NCBI RefSeq assembly: GCF_025564065.1
Contig: NZ_JAMGZK010000053.1
Coordinates: 1 to 64,000 of the forward strand
Direction: 5' to 3'
Origin: Silvania hatchlandensis
GTDB taxonomy: Bacteria; Pseudomonadota; Gammaproteobacteria; Enterobacterales; Enterobacteriaceae
DNA length: 64,000 nucleotides
Shown here: piece after piece, positions 9,564 to 18,052 of the stretch
Numbering within the stretch: position 1 is the stretch's first letter
Layout of the letters: the number at the start of each line of letters is the position of its first letter
Position numbers and translations under genes: made by a program
The notes under the pieces: model-generated
Databases searched by the model: none
What the model saw: only the letters and a program-made list of their open reading frames with translations
What the model was told of the DNA's origin: nothing

Positions 9564-9589
9564 CAAAAAAAACCGCCAGAAACTGGCGG
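9564..9589 (-). terminator. Intrinsic terminator facing left
   Basis: CCGCCAG-AAA-CTGGCGG (9573-9589), with a run of eight As on the plus strand, giving Ts after the hairpin in leftward transcripts. It would end a leftward RNA starting in 9600-9900, where no leftward gene is apparent, so a small RNA is possible. Confidence 0.6.
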
Positions 9590-9686
9590 TAAATGCTTGC
9601 ATGGATAGATTTGTATTTTGATATCTACGAACCGGGCATTCCGTACCTGGTTGCGGATCATTATCAAGCTAGCACGAGGAGGATAA

Positions 9687-9722
9687 ATGAAAGCTAAACG
9701 AGTCGCTCCTGTCTACATGTAG
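9687..9722 (+). CDS. Possible 11-residue leader peptide
   Basis: An ATG at 9687 is preceded at ideal spacing by GAGGAGGA, the strongest Shine-Dalgarno match nearby, and opens an ORF reading MKAKRVAPVYM. It could be a translated leader controlling the downstream 31-residue gene. No attenuator structure was worked out, so this is tentative. Confidence 0.35.
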   Translation: MKAKRVAPVYM

Positions 9723-9825
9723 GGCAGGTATGAGGTTTAAGGTGAATTCCGAATGTAGAACAGCCGCGCCATGAGTAACGTGTTCATACGCTATTCTTTT
9801 GTAAAGGACACCATAAGGAGAGCGA

Positions 9826-9921
9826 ATGATTATTACACTGCTGATCCTTGGCATTCTTGCCGTGATCGTCATGGGTTTTACGCTGCTTTCTGCCACGCAG
9901 GATCTGAAAGATGATTACTAG
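9826..9921 (+). CDS. Small (31-residue) single-span membrane protein
   Basis: The ATG at 9826 has a strong AAGGAG site. The product is one hydrophobic helix (residues 2-22, MIITLLILGILAVIVMGFTL) with a charged tail (DLKDDY). It stands where E. coli has the 31-residue MgtS, which stabilises MgtA under low Mg, and shares length, layout and acidic end, but the sequences do not align well. Real small membrane protein likely; identity with MgtS unproven. Confidence 0.6.
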   Translation: MIITLLILGILAVIVMGFTLLSATQDLKDDY

Positions 9922-10081
9922 TGGTCACCGACTCAAGCTGGTCAATTCCCCTGTGCGCTGAAGTTGCTTAATATCAACTTATCTATCGTTTGACCAATTC
10001 ACCGTATGAATATTGAGCAACCTCTCATTTCCTTGTCATCCGCAGGCATAGTGTAGGCGCAGTTTCCACGAGGATACCTCC

Positions 10082-10402
10082 ATGAAAAAACTGCTTATAT
10101 GTTGCCTGTTCGGTAATACCGCTAATTCGCTGGCGAAAAAGATGCAAACCGTCGCGAATGAACACGGCTATAAGATGATCATCAGCGCCGTAGGGGTAGA
10201 TAATTTTGCAAGCGTGGCACCTGCCTTTGACTGCTTCCTTGTCACCCCCCATATCCAGTACAAGCTTGATGAACTCAAAAAGGAAATTGGCCCGGACCGC
10301 CCTGTCGCGGTGATTGAAAGCTACCCTTTTGCTTCACTGGATGGTGAAAAGGTTCTGGCGTTTGCAATAGAACATATGCCGCAGTTAACCGAACAAGAGT
10401 AA
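10082..10402 (+). CDS. PTS IIB-like protein (lactose/cellobiose family)
   Basis: A 106-residue protein with the fold and start of cellobiose-type PTS IIB proteins: a beta strand (KKLLICC) leading to C8-L-F-G, the phospho-cysteine loop, and a later VIESYPFASLDG segment like ChbB. In a PTS it would carry phosphate from IIA to the sugar. No IIA or IIC gene is adjacent, so it is an orphan and may act in regulation. It starts behind GAGGATACC. Confidence 0.65.
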   Translation: MKKLLICCLFGNTANSLAKKMQTVANEHGYKMIISAVGVDNFASVAPAFDCFLVTPHIQYKLDELKKEIGPDRPVAVIESYPFASLDGEKVLAFAIEHMPQLTEQE

Positions 10403-10466
10403 GGCCTGACGTTGCGCCCGGCATATTTCATGCATATTCCTGGTTCGTTTCGCACGGCTTATGGAG

Positions 10467-10493
10467 AAAAACCGGGCATCTCGCCCGGTTCTG
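10467..10493. repeat. Direct repeat copy A (dcp-type terminator hairpin)
   Basis: AAAAACCGGGCATC..GCCCGGTTCTG recurs at 12467-12493 with two differences. Each copy can form a hairpin with Ts in the leftward transcript. They bracket 2.0 kb of decayed phage-like sequence and could be the two attachment ends of a remnant that inserted at the dcp terminator. Confidence 0.5.
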
Positions 10494-10565
10494 GCTTTCA
10501 AATTTGCTTTTGTAATTAAGCAGATGGATATTATCCACACAATTAATGGGTTGCGGATGATAGTT

Positions 10566-10742
10566 ATGAGAAATTTAGTATTGGCATGGTTTATCTTCAT
10601 TAACATTTACGGCAGCATCTCACTTGTTAATGTAGTGAGTACATCCTATATGGATGGTTCACGTCTTCCCTGGCTTCTCGCCATCCCAATCCTTTGTTTA
10701 ACAAACTTCATAGCGGGCAGGATGATGACGAAATCATGGTAA
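10566..10742 (+). CDS. Hypothetical two-span membrane protein (58 aa)
   Basis: The reading frame from the ATG at 10566 gives MRNLVLAWFIFINIYG, a short linker, then LPWLLAIPILCLTNFIAG and a basic end. Two hydrophobic helices are clear. The frame stays open to 10461 but the upstream part lacks a ribosome site and overlaps a hairpin. Just inside the direct repeat that may bound a phage remnant. Function unknown. Confidence 0.45.
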   Translation: MRNLVLAWFIFINIYGSISLVNVVSTSYMDGSRLPWLLAIPILCLTNFIAGRMMTKSW

Positions 10743-10807
10743 TGGCAGCACCTTAACCAGACTAAAAAAAAAGCATCAAGCCCACCCGCAGATGAGCTTT
10801 GGGATGG

Positions 10808-11088
10808 CTAGCAATCAGCGTCAGCGCGCGCAACAGCACGACATGCCCACATACAGGCTTCCTGCATTTTGGTGCAAGCAATAGCAAGGCAGCGCGCGGC
10901 CTCGCTTGCTTCCACAGAATGATGTCCTGTTTCCACTTTCTCAGAATTCACCACCTCACGCTCTGTATCAAGAAGGCTGCAGAAGTGACGACTGACGCCC
11001 TTCAGGCGGTTCATGCGGGCGATGTTACCCGGAGTTACCGAGCGGACCCGTTTACGGTGCTGCCGTCTGGCGGTTTTGCTTCACTCAT
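10808..11088 (-). pseudogene. Frameshifted Acb2/Tad1-like (DUF7681) gene
   Basis: From the ATG at 11088 the frame reads MSEAKPPDGSTVNG and then stops. Moving one base restores a continuous protein: R-S-V-T-P-G-N-I-A-R-M-N-R ... ending CLAIACTKMQEACMWACRAV. A single missing base in a GGG-TC-CGC context (expected GGG-TAC-CGC, giving GYR) explains it. The layout, GYR..TP..IARMNR then a helix with LAIA.T.MQ...M..RAVA, resembles Acb2/Tad1 hairpin proteins, phage sponges for cyclic nucleotides that block CBASS and Thoeris. Family call from memory of the pattern. A shortened 68-residue product from 11014 could still be made. Confidence 0.55.
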
Positions 11089-11278
11089 CTCGGTGCCCTA
11101 TCGGTAGATTGTTGGCAGTTCGCCTGCCTCGATTGGTTATGCACTTATAAGCCTGTAGTTGTCTGGTGACGATTTCTGACCTGCTAGTGCAGCCGGAATG
11201 ATCACGCCTACGATTTTTTGAGCCATACTTACAACAGCCGCATTTTTCTTTTTGGTTCGTCTGGCAGAGGAGGAATGT

Positions 11279-11479
11279 ATGCAGTTAGTTAGTGAGAAGG
11301 GTGTTGTGTCTTCCCGGGATTTAGATTTTCTTGCATCTAGCTTCGCCCGGATGCGCTTGCAAGGCCGACATCTATGCACGGATGCAATAACCGGCAACAT
11401 GGATGAAGACTGCCGGCTGTGGTTCCTTAACCGTTACGACTTTTACATTGAACAGCTAAAAGATAAGGAACTGCAGTAG
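11279..11479 (+). CDS. Hypothetical phage-type small protein (66 aa)
   Basis: The ATG at 11279 follows GAGGAGG at good spacing. The protein starts MQLVSEKGVVSSRDLDFLAS and ends in a helical DCRLWFLNRYDFYIEQLKDKE segment, reminiscent of small early-region proteins of lambdoid phages. It is intact in an otherwise decayed remnant. Function not recognised. Confidence 0.5.
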   Translation: MQLVSEKGVVSSRDLDFLASSFARMRLQGRHLCTDAITGNMDEDCRLWFLNRYDFYIEQLKDKELQ

Positions 11480-11721
11480 TAACCACAGGCCGGGTGGTGA
11501 TAGCTGCCCGGCAATCACTTTAAAGTAAGACAAAGCTGTAGAGGGCGGCCGTCGCAGACAGTCCACACTCCGGCAACGACTTTATAAACTTCATACTTCC
11601 GCCCTTCGACGCCATCCTGTCCACCGAAAACAGCGAGACGATCAGCATTGCACCTCAACCAGCAGCGGCGATGAGTTTGTTACGCAGGCTACTAATGGCA
11701 GACACCTCTAGCAAGCAGATC
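11480..11721. other. Decayed phage-remnant sequence without a gene
   Basis: No supported reading frame. The stretch has short phage-like fragments and stop codons in all frames. It leads into the conserved leader of the zinc-ribbon membrane gene at 11888. Confidence 0.4.
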
Positions 11722-11887
11722 GCCCACTAAAAAAGGGGATTGAAAGACCCCATTCCTTTTGTAAAAGTAAAAGCTACGTCTAAGGAAGGCCAACAAAAGT
11801 CTAAGTACAACATGGAACTAAATAAAAACTAAAAAATACGAAGTAGACGGTTTTATTGTTGTTTCACTCCCTTCAAAAGGTGTTTCT
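11722..11887 (+). promoter_or_regulatory. Conserved 166-bp leader, copy A
   Basis: This segment begins GCCCACTAAAAA and ends in AAAAGGTGTTTCT before the ATG at 11888. An alignable segment of exactly the same length, 56046-56211, precedes another small membrane protein gene. Shared blocks are GCCCACTAAAAA.GGGG, CTTTTGT.AAA, ACTAAATAA, ACGGTTT and AAAGGTGTT. It likely holds promoter and translation signals of a mobile gene module. Confidence 0.6.
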
Positions 11888-12172
11888 ATGGCTACCTGCC
11901 CAAAATGTTTCAGAACTATTACCAATTACCATTGCCCTGACTGCGAAGAGAACGAGCGATCCAAGATTAGGTTTGATTTTACTCCCAACCCCACCACATA
12001 CAGACATCCATCACCAAGTAATCCGTATCCAGACAACCATGGAGGCGGTACTGGTTATGGTGGGAAGAAGCCGCCAGCCACCACGGGTGAAATAATATTC
12101 AATGTCATTGCGGCCATTGTAATTATTAGTATTTGCCTGTTTGTTGCTTACCAGGTGATGATCTCGGCTTAA
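11888..12172 (+). CDS. Zinc-ribbon-like membrane protein (94 aa)
   Basis: The N-terminus has two CxxC pairs (C4-P-K-C7 and C16-P-D-C19), a likely one-zinc ribbon, followed by a Pro/Gly-rich linker and a C-terminal hydrophobic helix (about residues 68-90, IIFNVIAAIVIISICLFVAY). It is probably a tail-anchored inner-membrane protein with a cytoplasmic zinc ribbon. AAAGGTG is its ribosome site. Part of the phage remnant; function unknown. Confidence 0.6.
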   Translation: MATCPKCFRTITNYHCPDCEENERSKIRFDFTPNPTTYRHPSPSNPYPDNHGGGTGYGGKKPPATTGEIIFNVIAAIVIISICLFVAYQVMISA

Positions 12173-12206
12173 AAAACGCATTGCCTCACATACAACGCCG
12201 GAAATT

Positions 12207-12419
12207 CTAAGCGGTGGTGCGGTGCAGGCCGAACTTTGCTACAACGTCGCCAGTAGTCACACGCCCTGCCTCGTTCACCAGTTGATGCACGAGGTTCTTG
12301 TGGCGGCCAACGACGCGAACCGCATCACGCAATTTCTCCAGGTTGGCCAGCTTGTTCCTGGTGCGGCGGATTTCACGGGAAATCACCCGGACCGTCGGAA
12401 CAACCAGCTTTCGCAGAAT
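12207..12419 (-). pseudogene. Fragment of a phage DNA-binding protein
   Basis: A 70-codon open stretch without a start codon, ending in a winged-helix-like segment (HQLVNEAGRVTTGDVVAKFG, then LHRTT). It looks like the C-terminal part of a helix-turn-helix protein left in the remnant. The rest of the gap between 12173 and 12465 holds nothing else I can support. Confidence 0.35.
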
Positions 12420-12465
12420 TTAAGGATTCAGTTTGGGGAGAAGCTTTGGGGAAGAAAAAACGTAC

Positions 12466-12493
12466 AAAAAACCGGGCATCATGCCCGGTTCTG
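12466..12493 (-). terminator. dcp terminator / direct repeat copy B
   Basis: ACCGGGCAT-C-ATGCCCGGT (12471-12489) preceded by six As on the plus strand forms an intrinsic terminator for leftward transcription, 20 bp after the dcp stop. It is the second copy of the repeat at 10467-10493. Confidence 0.75.
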
Positions 12494-12512
12494 TTTCCAG
12501 CCTGAAAACGCC

Positions 12513-14558
12513 CTACGCACTCAACCCGCGATTCACCAGCATCGGCTCGATCAAAGGATCGTGCCCGCGCCACGCGCGATAAAGTTCAGCTAAATCAGTA
12601 CTATTGCCGCGAGACAAAATCGCCTCGCGGAATTTCTGGCCGTTTTCACGGTTCAATCCGCCCTCTTCCACGAACCATTGATAGCCGTCATCGGCCAGCA
12701 TTTGGGTCCATAAATAAGCGTAATAGCCCGCTGCATAACCGCCGCCGAAGATATGGGCGAAGTAACTGCTGCGATAGCGCGGGGGAATGGCCGGAAGCAG
12801 CAACTGCTCGCCGTCCAGCGCGGCGGTTTCAAATGTCTCGACATCGTCTGGCGCTTCGCTGGCGGTTACCCCATGCCAGTTCATATCCAGCAGGGCCGCC
12901 GCCAGCAACTCTGTCATGTCGTAGCCTTTATTAAACTGGGTGGCGCTGAGCATTTTCTCGCGCAAAGCCTCCGGCATCGGTTCCCCGGTTTGATAGTGCC
13001 GGGCATAGTGGGCAAACACCGCTGGGTGACTGGCCCAGTGCTCGTTAATTTGTGATGGGAATTCGACGAAATCACGCGGCGTGTTAGTACCGGACAGCGT
13101 GGCAAAACGCTGGCTGGCAAACAGTCCGTGCAGGGTATGACCAAACTCGTGGAACAGGGTAATTACATCATCCCAGGAGATCAGCGCGGGCTGGCCTTCC
13201 GCGGGTTTTTGGTAATTGCAGACATTGTAGATCACCGGACGAGCCCCAGACTCATGGGACTGTTCAACGAAGTTGCCCATCCATGCTCCGCCGCCTTTTG
13301 AATCCCGGGCGAAGAAGTCGCCGTAAAACAGCGCCATCCCTTCCCCGTTTTTGTCGAATATTTCCCAGACGCGCACGTCCGGGTGATAGACGGGAATGTC
13401 CGTCCGCTCGACAAAAGTGATGCCGAACAGCTGGGTCGCAGCCCAGAAAACACCGTCGGTCAGCACCGTATTAAGGGCAAAGTAGGGTTTAACCTGCGAT
13501 TCATCGAGAGCATATTTCGCCAGCCGCACGCGCTCGGCATAAAACGACCAGTCCCAGGCCTGAACGGTAAAGCGGGCCTGCTCATCGTCGATCACCTTCT
13601 GGATATCGGCCTGTTCCTGCAGGGCACGTTTGCGCGCGGCCGGGACGATCCCGCGCATAAACTGCAGTGCAGCTTCGGGGGTTTTCGCCATCTGATCGGC
13701 GATTTTCCAGCTCGCGAAGTTAGCAAAGCCCAGCAGTTCCGCCTGTCGCGCGCGCAGCGCCACCAGTCGACGCACCAGCTCCCGGGTGTCGTTGGCATCG
13801 TTTTTTTGCGTGCGCAGCCAGCCTGCGTTAAACAGATTTTCTCGGGTCTGGCGATCGCGCAGCTGCTGCAGCGCAGGCTGCTGAGTGGTGTTCAGCAGTG
13901 GAATCAACCAGCGATCGGTAAGCCCTTTATCGGCAGCGGCCTGCGCGGCGGCCGCTTGTTCCGCCGGGCTCAAACCGTCCAGCTGATGGCGATAATCCAC
14001 CACCAGCCCACCGGCTTTATCTGCCGCCAGCAGGCGCTGGTTAAACTGGCTGGTCAGCGTAGCCGATTCCGTATTGAGCGCTTTCAGTTCTTGTTTTTGT
14101 GCATCTCCCAGCCGGGCACCGGCCAGAATAAAACGCTGATGCAGTTCCTCAATCAACCGCAGAGACTCGGCATCCGCTGCCTGCGTCTGGCGCACATGGT
14201 AAATAGCATTCACCCGGGCAAAAAGCGCGTCATTCAACCAGATATCATTGGCAAGTGCAGCCAGTTCAGTGGAGACGGCCTCCTCCAGTTCTTGCAGATA
14301 ATCATTGGTATGCGCCGAGGTCATGGCAAAAAAGACGTTGCTCACCCGGCTCAGCAGTTCACCGCTGTTCTCCAGAGCCAGCACGGTATTGGCAAAATCC
14401 GGAGCGTCAGTCGAACCCGCAATTACCGCGATTTCATCGCGCTTCTGGCGGATCGCCTCATCAAAGGCCGGACGGTATTGATGGTCGTCGATCAGATCAA
14501 AACGCGGTGCCTGGTACGGCAGCGTGCTGCGTGCTAAAAAGGGGTTAGTGCCAGACAT
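12513..14558 (-). CDS. dcp: Dipeptidyl carboxypeptidase Dcp
   Basis: A 681-residue M3-family zinc metallopeptidase, the same length as E. coli Dcp. It removes C-terminal dipeptides from peptides. The zinc motif HEFGH (in LFHEFGHTLHGLF, about residue 470) is intact. I chose the ATG at 14558 (MSGTNPFLARSTLPYQAPRF), which follows CGGAGT and matches the E. coli start; the frame is open to 14690. Divergent from ydfG as in E. coli. Confidence 0.95.
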   Translation of the reverse strand: MSGTNPFLARSTLPYQAPRFDLIDDHQYRPAFDEAIRQKRDEIAVIAGSTDAPDFANTVLALENSGELLSRVSNVFFAMTSAHTNDYLQELEEAVSTELAALANDIWLNDALFARVNAIYHVRQTQAADAESLRLIEELHQRFILAGARLGDAQKQELKALNTESATLTSQFNQRLLAADKAGGLVVDYRHQLDGLSPAEQAAAAQAAADKGLTDRWLIPLLNTTQQPALQQLRDRQTRENLFNAGWLRTQKNDANDTRELVRRLVALRARQAELLGFANFASWKIADQMAKTPEAALQFMRGIVPAARKRALQEQADIQKVIDDEQARFTVQAWDWSFYAERVRLAKYALDESQVKPYFALNTVLTDGVFWAATQLFGITFVERTDIPVYHPDVRVWEIFDKNGEGMALFYGDFFARDSKGGGAWMGNFVEQSHESGARPVIYNVCNYQKPAEGQPALISWDDVITLFHEFGHTLHGLFASQRFATLSGTNTPRDFVEFPSQINEHWASHPAVFAHYARHYQTGEPMPEALREKMLSATQFNKGYDMTELLAAALLDMNWHGVTASEAPDDVETFETAALDGEQLLLPAIPPRYRSSYFAHIFGGGYAAGYYAYLWTQMLADDGYQWFVEEGGLNRENGQKFREAILSRGNSTDLAELYRAWRGHDPLIEPMLVNRGLSA

Positions 14559-14711
14559 ATCAGACTCCGGAATATGATGAATCTCACCAGAGTAGGTCAG
14601 CCCGCCCTGCGCTGCAATCTCCGCGACGGCTGAGGTGCGAAAAGTCGCCTTACCCTGCGTCAGATCACATGCTATGGTAGTACTACACAAAAAGCGTTGA
14701 GGAACAGTGAC

Positions 14712-15458
14712 ATGATTATTTTAGTTACCGGGGCGACCGCAGGTTTTGGTGAAAGCATCACGCGTCGCTTCGTTGCCAACGGGCACAAAGTGATTGCCAC
14801 CGGCCGCCGTCAGGAGCGTTTGCAGGAGCTGAAAGACGAGCTCGGCGACAGCATTCTGACCGCGCAGCTGGACGTGCGTAACCGCGCCTCCATTGAAGAG
14901 ATGCTGGCTAATCTGCCCGCTGAATGGCAAGCCATCGACGTACTGGTGAATAACGCCGGGCTGGCGCTGGGTCTTGAACCTGCGCATAAAGCCAGCGTCG
15001 AAGACTGGGAAACGATGATCGACACCAACAATAAAGGGCTGGTGTACATGACCCGCGCCGTGCTGCCGGGAATGGTCGAGCGCAATCGTGGTCACGTGAT
15101 CAATATCGGCTCCACCGCCGGCAGCTGGCCATACGCGGGCGGCAACGTCTACGGTGCAACCAAAGCCTTTGTGCGTCAGTTCAGCCTTAACTTGCGCACC
15201 GACCTGCATGGCACGGCAATCCGCGTGACCGATATCGAACCGGGTCTGGTGGGCGGCACTGAGTTTTCCAATGTCCGTTTCAAAGGCGATGACGCCAAAG
15301 CGGGTAAAACCTATGAAAACACCGACGCACTGACACCGGAAGATGTAACGGAAGCCGTCTGGTGGGTGGCGACGCTGCCGAAGCACGTCAACATCAACAC
15401 CCTTGAAATAATGCCGGTAAGCCAGAGTTTTGCTGGTCTGAGCGTGCATCGCGGCTGA
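14712..15458 (+). CDS. ydfG: YdfG, NADP-dependent 3-hydroxy acid dehydrogenase
   Basis: A 248-residue short-chain dehydrogenase. The nucleotide-binding TGATAGFGE (residues 6-14), the NNAG motif and the Ser134 / Tyr147 / Lys151 catalytic set (YGATK) are all present. In E. coli YdfG oxidises L-allo-threonine, serine and 3-hydroxy acids and reduces malonic semialdehyde. It starts behind GAGGA, back to back with dcp. Confidence 0.95.
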   Translation: MIILVTGATAGFGESITRRFVANGHKVIATGRRQERLQELKDELGDSILTAQLDVRNRASIEEMLANLPAEWQAIDVLVNNAGLALGLEPAHKASVEDWETMIDTNNKGLVYMTRAVLPGMVERNRGHVINIGSTAGSWPYAGGNVYGATKAFVRQFSLNLRTDLHGTAIRVTDIEPGLVGGTEFSNVRFKGDDAKAGKTYENTDALTPEDVTEAVWWVATLPKHVNINTLEIMPVSQSFAGLSVHRG

Positions 15459-15549
15459 TCTTTCCTCGCCCGGCCTGCGGGTCGGGTATGGGATGCCCGC
15501 GAAAAGAATGGTAGTATTTACTGGTTAACTCTCTGAGAAATCACATCGA

Positions 15550-16236
15550 ATGGCCGTTGAATCGCAACTCAATCCGACCCAACCTGTTAATCAGCAAATT
15601 TACCGTATTTTGCGCAGCGACATTGTTCACTGTCTGATCCCGCCGGGTACCCCGCTGTCTGAAAAAGAGGTGTCGATCCGCTTCGACGTCTCTCGCCAGC
15701 CTGTACGCGAAGCCTTTATTAAGCTCGCTGAAAACGGCCTGATTCAGATCCGTCCCCAGCGCGGCAGCTACGTAAACAAGATTTCACTCTCGCAGGTGCG
15801 CAACGGCTGTTTTGTTCGTCAGGCCATAGAATGCGCCGTCGCACGTCGCGCCGCGAACCTTATCGACAGCCATCAGTGTTACCTGCTTGAGCAAAACCTG
15901 CATCAGCAGCGCATCGCCATTGAGCGCAAACAGCTGAATGATTTCTTCCTGCTGGACGATGAGTTCCATCAGAAGCTGGCGCAGATTGCCGATTGCCAGC
16001 TGGCATGGGACACCATCGAGAACATCAAAGCGACGATGGATCGGGTACGCTATATGAGCCTCGATCACGTCTCGCCGCCGGAGATGCTGCTCCGTCAGCA
16101 TCACAATATTTTCAGCGCGCTGGAAAAACACGATGCCGATGCAGTGGAAAAAGCGATGACCGTGCATCTACAGGAAATTGGCGAGTCGGTGCAGTTAATT
16201 CGGCAGGAAAATAGCGAGTGGTTTAGCGAAGAGTAG
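15550..16236 (+). CDS. rspR: GntR/FadR-type regulator RspR (YdfH)
   Basis: A 228-residue regulator with an N-terminal GntR winged helix ([21 protein letters not shown], about residues 35-60) and a C-terminal FCD ligand domain. It matches E. coli RspR, which represses rspAB. In E. coli rspAB lies on the far side of the Qin prophage; here it would lie beyond the right end of the window. It may also control ydfI and ydfJ, its neighbours. Confidence 0.92.
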   Translation: MAVESQLNPTQPVNQQIYRILRSDIVHCLIPPGTPLSEKEVSIRFDVSRQPVREAFIKLAENGLIQIRPQRGSYVNKISLSQVRNGCFVRQAIECAVARRAANLIDSHQCYLLEQNLHQQRIAIERKQLNDFFLLDDEFHQKLAQIADCQLAWDTIENIKATMDRVRYMSLDHVSPPEMLLRQHHNIFSALEKHDADAVEKAMTVHLQEIGESVQLIRQENSEWFSEE

Positions 16237-16246
16237 CCGTAAAAAT

Positions 16247-16271
16247 GAATGCCGCCACGACGGCGGCATTC
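16247..16271. terminator. Terminator between convergent rspR and ydfI
   Basis: GAATGCCGCC (16247-16256), loop ACGAC, GGCGGCATTC (16262-16271), a perfect 10-bp stem with an A-run to its left that gives Us in leftward RNA. It serves ydfI and probably rspR too. Confidence 0.75.
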
Positions 16272-16278
16272 GACAGGG

Positions 16279-17739
16279 TTAGCCCGCGATGTACTGCGCC
16301 ACCGTGGCTTTTGCCCCTTTATCCAGCAACGTCAGATACGCCGCTGTGACTGCCTCAACAAAAGTCGCGTCCTGCGGCAGTTCATTACCAAAAATCGCCT
16401 CGATGCCCATCAACGCCTTCACCCGTGATGCCCCTTCGGCGCTGTCCTGCACTGCCTGCTGGATCATCGGTAGCAGTGGGTCGCACACTTCGATGGCTTC
16501 ACCGCGCTCATCCACACCCCCGACATAGCGCATCCAGCCTGCCACGCCCAGCGCCAGCAGCGGGAAGGACAGCTGATGTACGCGATGCCAGCGCACGGAA
16601 TCCAGCATACGCTGGGGCAGCTTCTGGCTACCGTCCATCGCGATCTGCCAGGTACGGTGACGCAGCGCCGGATTGCTGTAACGCTCGATCAGCAGATCCG
16701 CATAGCGACCCAGATCGACGCCAGTGACTTTCAGCGTCGGTGCCTGCTCGTTCAGCATCAGGGCATGCGCGGCGCGACGGTAGTTGGCGTCTTCCATGCA
16801 GTCATTAATGTGCTGATAGCCCGCCAGGTAGCCCAGATACGCCAGGAATGAGTGGCTGCCGTTGAGCATACGCAGCTTCATCTCTTCGAACGGGATCACG
16901 TCGGCCACCAGCTCGGCGCCTGCTTTCTCCCACGCCGGACGACCGGCAACAAAATTGTCTTCTACGACCCACTGACGGAACGGTTCGCAGGCTACACCTG
17001 CCGGATCGCGCACGCCGGTGATTTGTTCGATTTTGTTCAGGGTATCGGCAGTGACGGCGGGCACAATGCGGTCAACCATTGTCGACGGGAAGGTGACGTG
17101 AGTTTCGATCCAGTCGGCCAGCTCGCTATTGACCGCGCGAGCGTAGGCGCAGGTGACATTGCGCATCACATGACCGTTCTCGGGCATGTTGTCGCAGGAC
17201 ATTACGGTAAAGGCGGGCAGGCCCGCCGCTTTACGCCGCGCCAGCGCTTCGACCACCACGCCAACGGCAGAGCCCGGCTGGTGCGGGTTATTCAGATCGG
17301 CAGCGATCAGCGGATGATCCAGCATCAGCTGTCCGGTTGCCGGGGCGTGGCAGTAGCCTTTCTCGGTGATAGTCAGCGAGACAATCGCAACCTGCGGCTC
17401 GCACATCGCCGACAGCACCGCTTCCAGACCATCGACCTGCGCATGCAGGGCGTGTTTCACCACCCCGACGACCCGCGCAGTCCAGGCATCGGCGGACATT
17501 TCTGCCACGGTGTAGAGATTGTCCTGGGCTTTGAGGTCCGCAATCTGCTGCTCACCGCCAATCAGGTTGACCTCGCAAAACCCCCAGTCGCTGCCGTGTT
17601 CGGCGGCAAGAATATCGGCATACACCGCCTGATGCGCACGATGGAAGGCGCCAAAACCCAGATGCACTATTTTAGGCTTCAGGTTATCGCGGTTGTAGTG
17701 AGGCAGGGTTGCTTGCGCATGGAATAACGGATTTTTCAT
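16279..17739 (-). CDS. ydfI: YdfI, mannitol dehydrogenase-family oxidoreductase
   Basis: A 486-residue polyol-specific long-chain dehydrogenase, the length of E. coli YdfI. The N-terminal NAD segment ([13 protein letters not shown]) and the catalytic K..xxNxxH ([14 protein letters not shown]) are present. Family members oxidise mannitol, mannonate or fructuronate-type substrates; YdfI's substrate in the rsp/ydf group is probably a hexonate. Followed by the truncated transporter ydfJ in E. coli order. Confidence 0.9.
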   Translation of the reverse strand: MKNPLFHAQATLPHYNRDNLKPKIVHLGFGAFHRAHQAVYADILAAEHGSDWGFCEVNLIGGEQQIADLKAQDNLYTVAEMSADAWTARVVGVVKHALHAQVDGLEAVLSAMCEPQVAIVSLTITEKGYCHAPATGQLMLDHPLIAADLNNPHQPGSAVGVVVEALARRKAAGLPAFTVMSCDNMPENGHVMRNVTCAYARAVNSELADWIETHVTFPSTMVDRIVPAVTADTLNKIEQITGVRDPAGVACEPFRQWVVEDNFVAGRPAWEKAGAELVADVIPFEEMKLRMLNGSHSFLAYLGYLAGYQHINDCMEDANYRRAAHALMLNEQAPTLKVTGVDLGRYADLLIERYSNPALRHRTWQIAMDGSQKLPQRMLDSVRWHRVHQLSFPLLALGVAGWMRYVGGVDERGEAIEVCDPLLPMIQQAVQDSAEGASRVKALMGIEAIFGNELPQDATFVEAVTAAYLTLLDKGAKATVAQYIAG

Positions 17740-18010
17740 GATAGTACTCGTTAAATTGATTAAGCGACGATCCTGGCCGGTGTTCTGCAGTGCAGTTACG
17801 CCTCATGGCACCACCGACCCACTAACCCAACTAGAATGGCAGTAGGTATAAAAACTGATGTCGTTAACCATACTGATTGTTGATGTTGATATTTTGATTT
17901 ACGATAACTTTTTGCCATCTGGTGTGACATCAATTAAAAGTTGTGTGACAACATCCAGAATTAGCTTCAGGGCTGTATACCACTCTTCCTGCTGTCTGTT
18001 GCAAGGGTCT
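17740..18010. other. Intergenic region upstream of ydfI
   Basis: About 310 bp between ydfJ and ydfI. It must hold the ydfI promoter. An inverted repeat GTTGT-GTG-ACAAC (17940-17952) resembles short FCD-type GntR operators and could be an RspR site. No gene seen. Confidence 0.4.
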
Positions 18011-18045
18011 AAAAAAATGACTCCCCTGCGGGTGCAGGAGAGTCA
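18011..18045 (-). terminator. Terminator after ydfJ
   Basis: TGACTC.CCTGC (18018-18029), loop GGGT, GCAGG.GAGTCA (18034-18045) with one mismatch, and seven As just left of the stem that become a U-tract in leftward RNA. It lies 8 bp beyond the ydfJ stop. Confidence 0.8.
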
Positions 18046-18052
18046 GTGTGGA

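Larger units (their letters stand above)
9529..9825. other. Intergenic region with leader-like features
   Basis: About 300 bp holding a leftward terminator (9564-9589), a candidate 11-codon ORF behind a perfect ribosome site (9687-9722) and the leader of the 31-residue membrane protein. In E. coli the matching interval after ydeE carries mgtS and the sRNA mgrR. I do not see a convincing sequence match to either. Confidence 0.4.

Noticed and set aside
9669..9896. 75-codon minus-strand frame
   Set aside because: No ribosome site, atypical composition, and it covers two plus-strand small ORFs with strong ribosome sites.
9826..9921. Calling the 31-residue protein MgtS
   Set aside because: Same length and gene neighbourhood as E. 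coli MgtS but the residues do not align, so no symbol was given.
10799..11107. 102-codon plus-strand frame
   Set aside because: Shadow of the frameshifted Acb2-like gene on the minus strand.
13383..14537. 384-codon plus-strand frame
   Set aside because: It lies wholly antisense to dcp, an intact gene with its catalytic motif, and its translation is low-complexity and Arg/Gln/His-rich as expected for a shadow frame.
16852..17727. 291-codon plus-strand frame
   Set aside because: Antisense to ydfI, which has complete family motifs.
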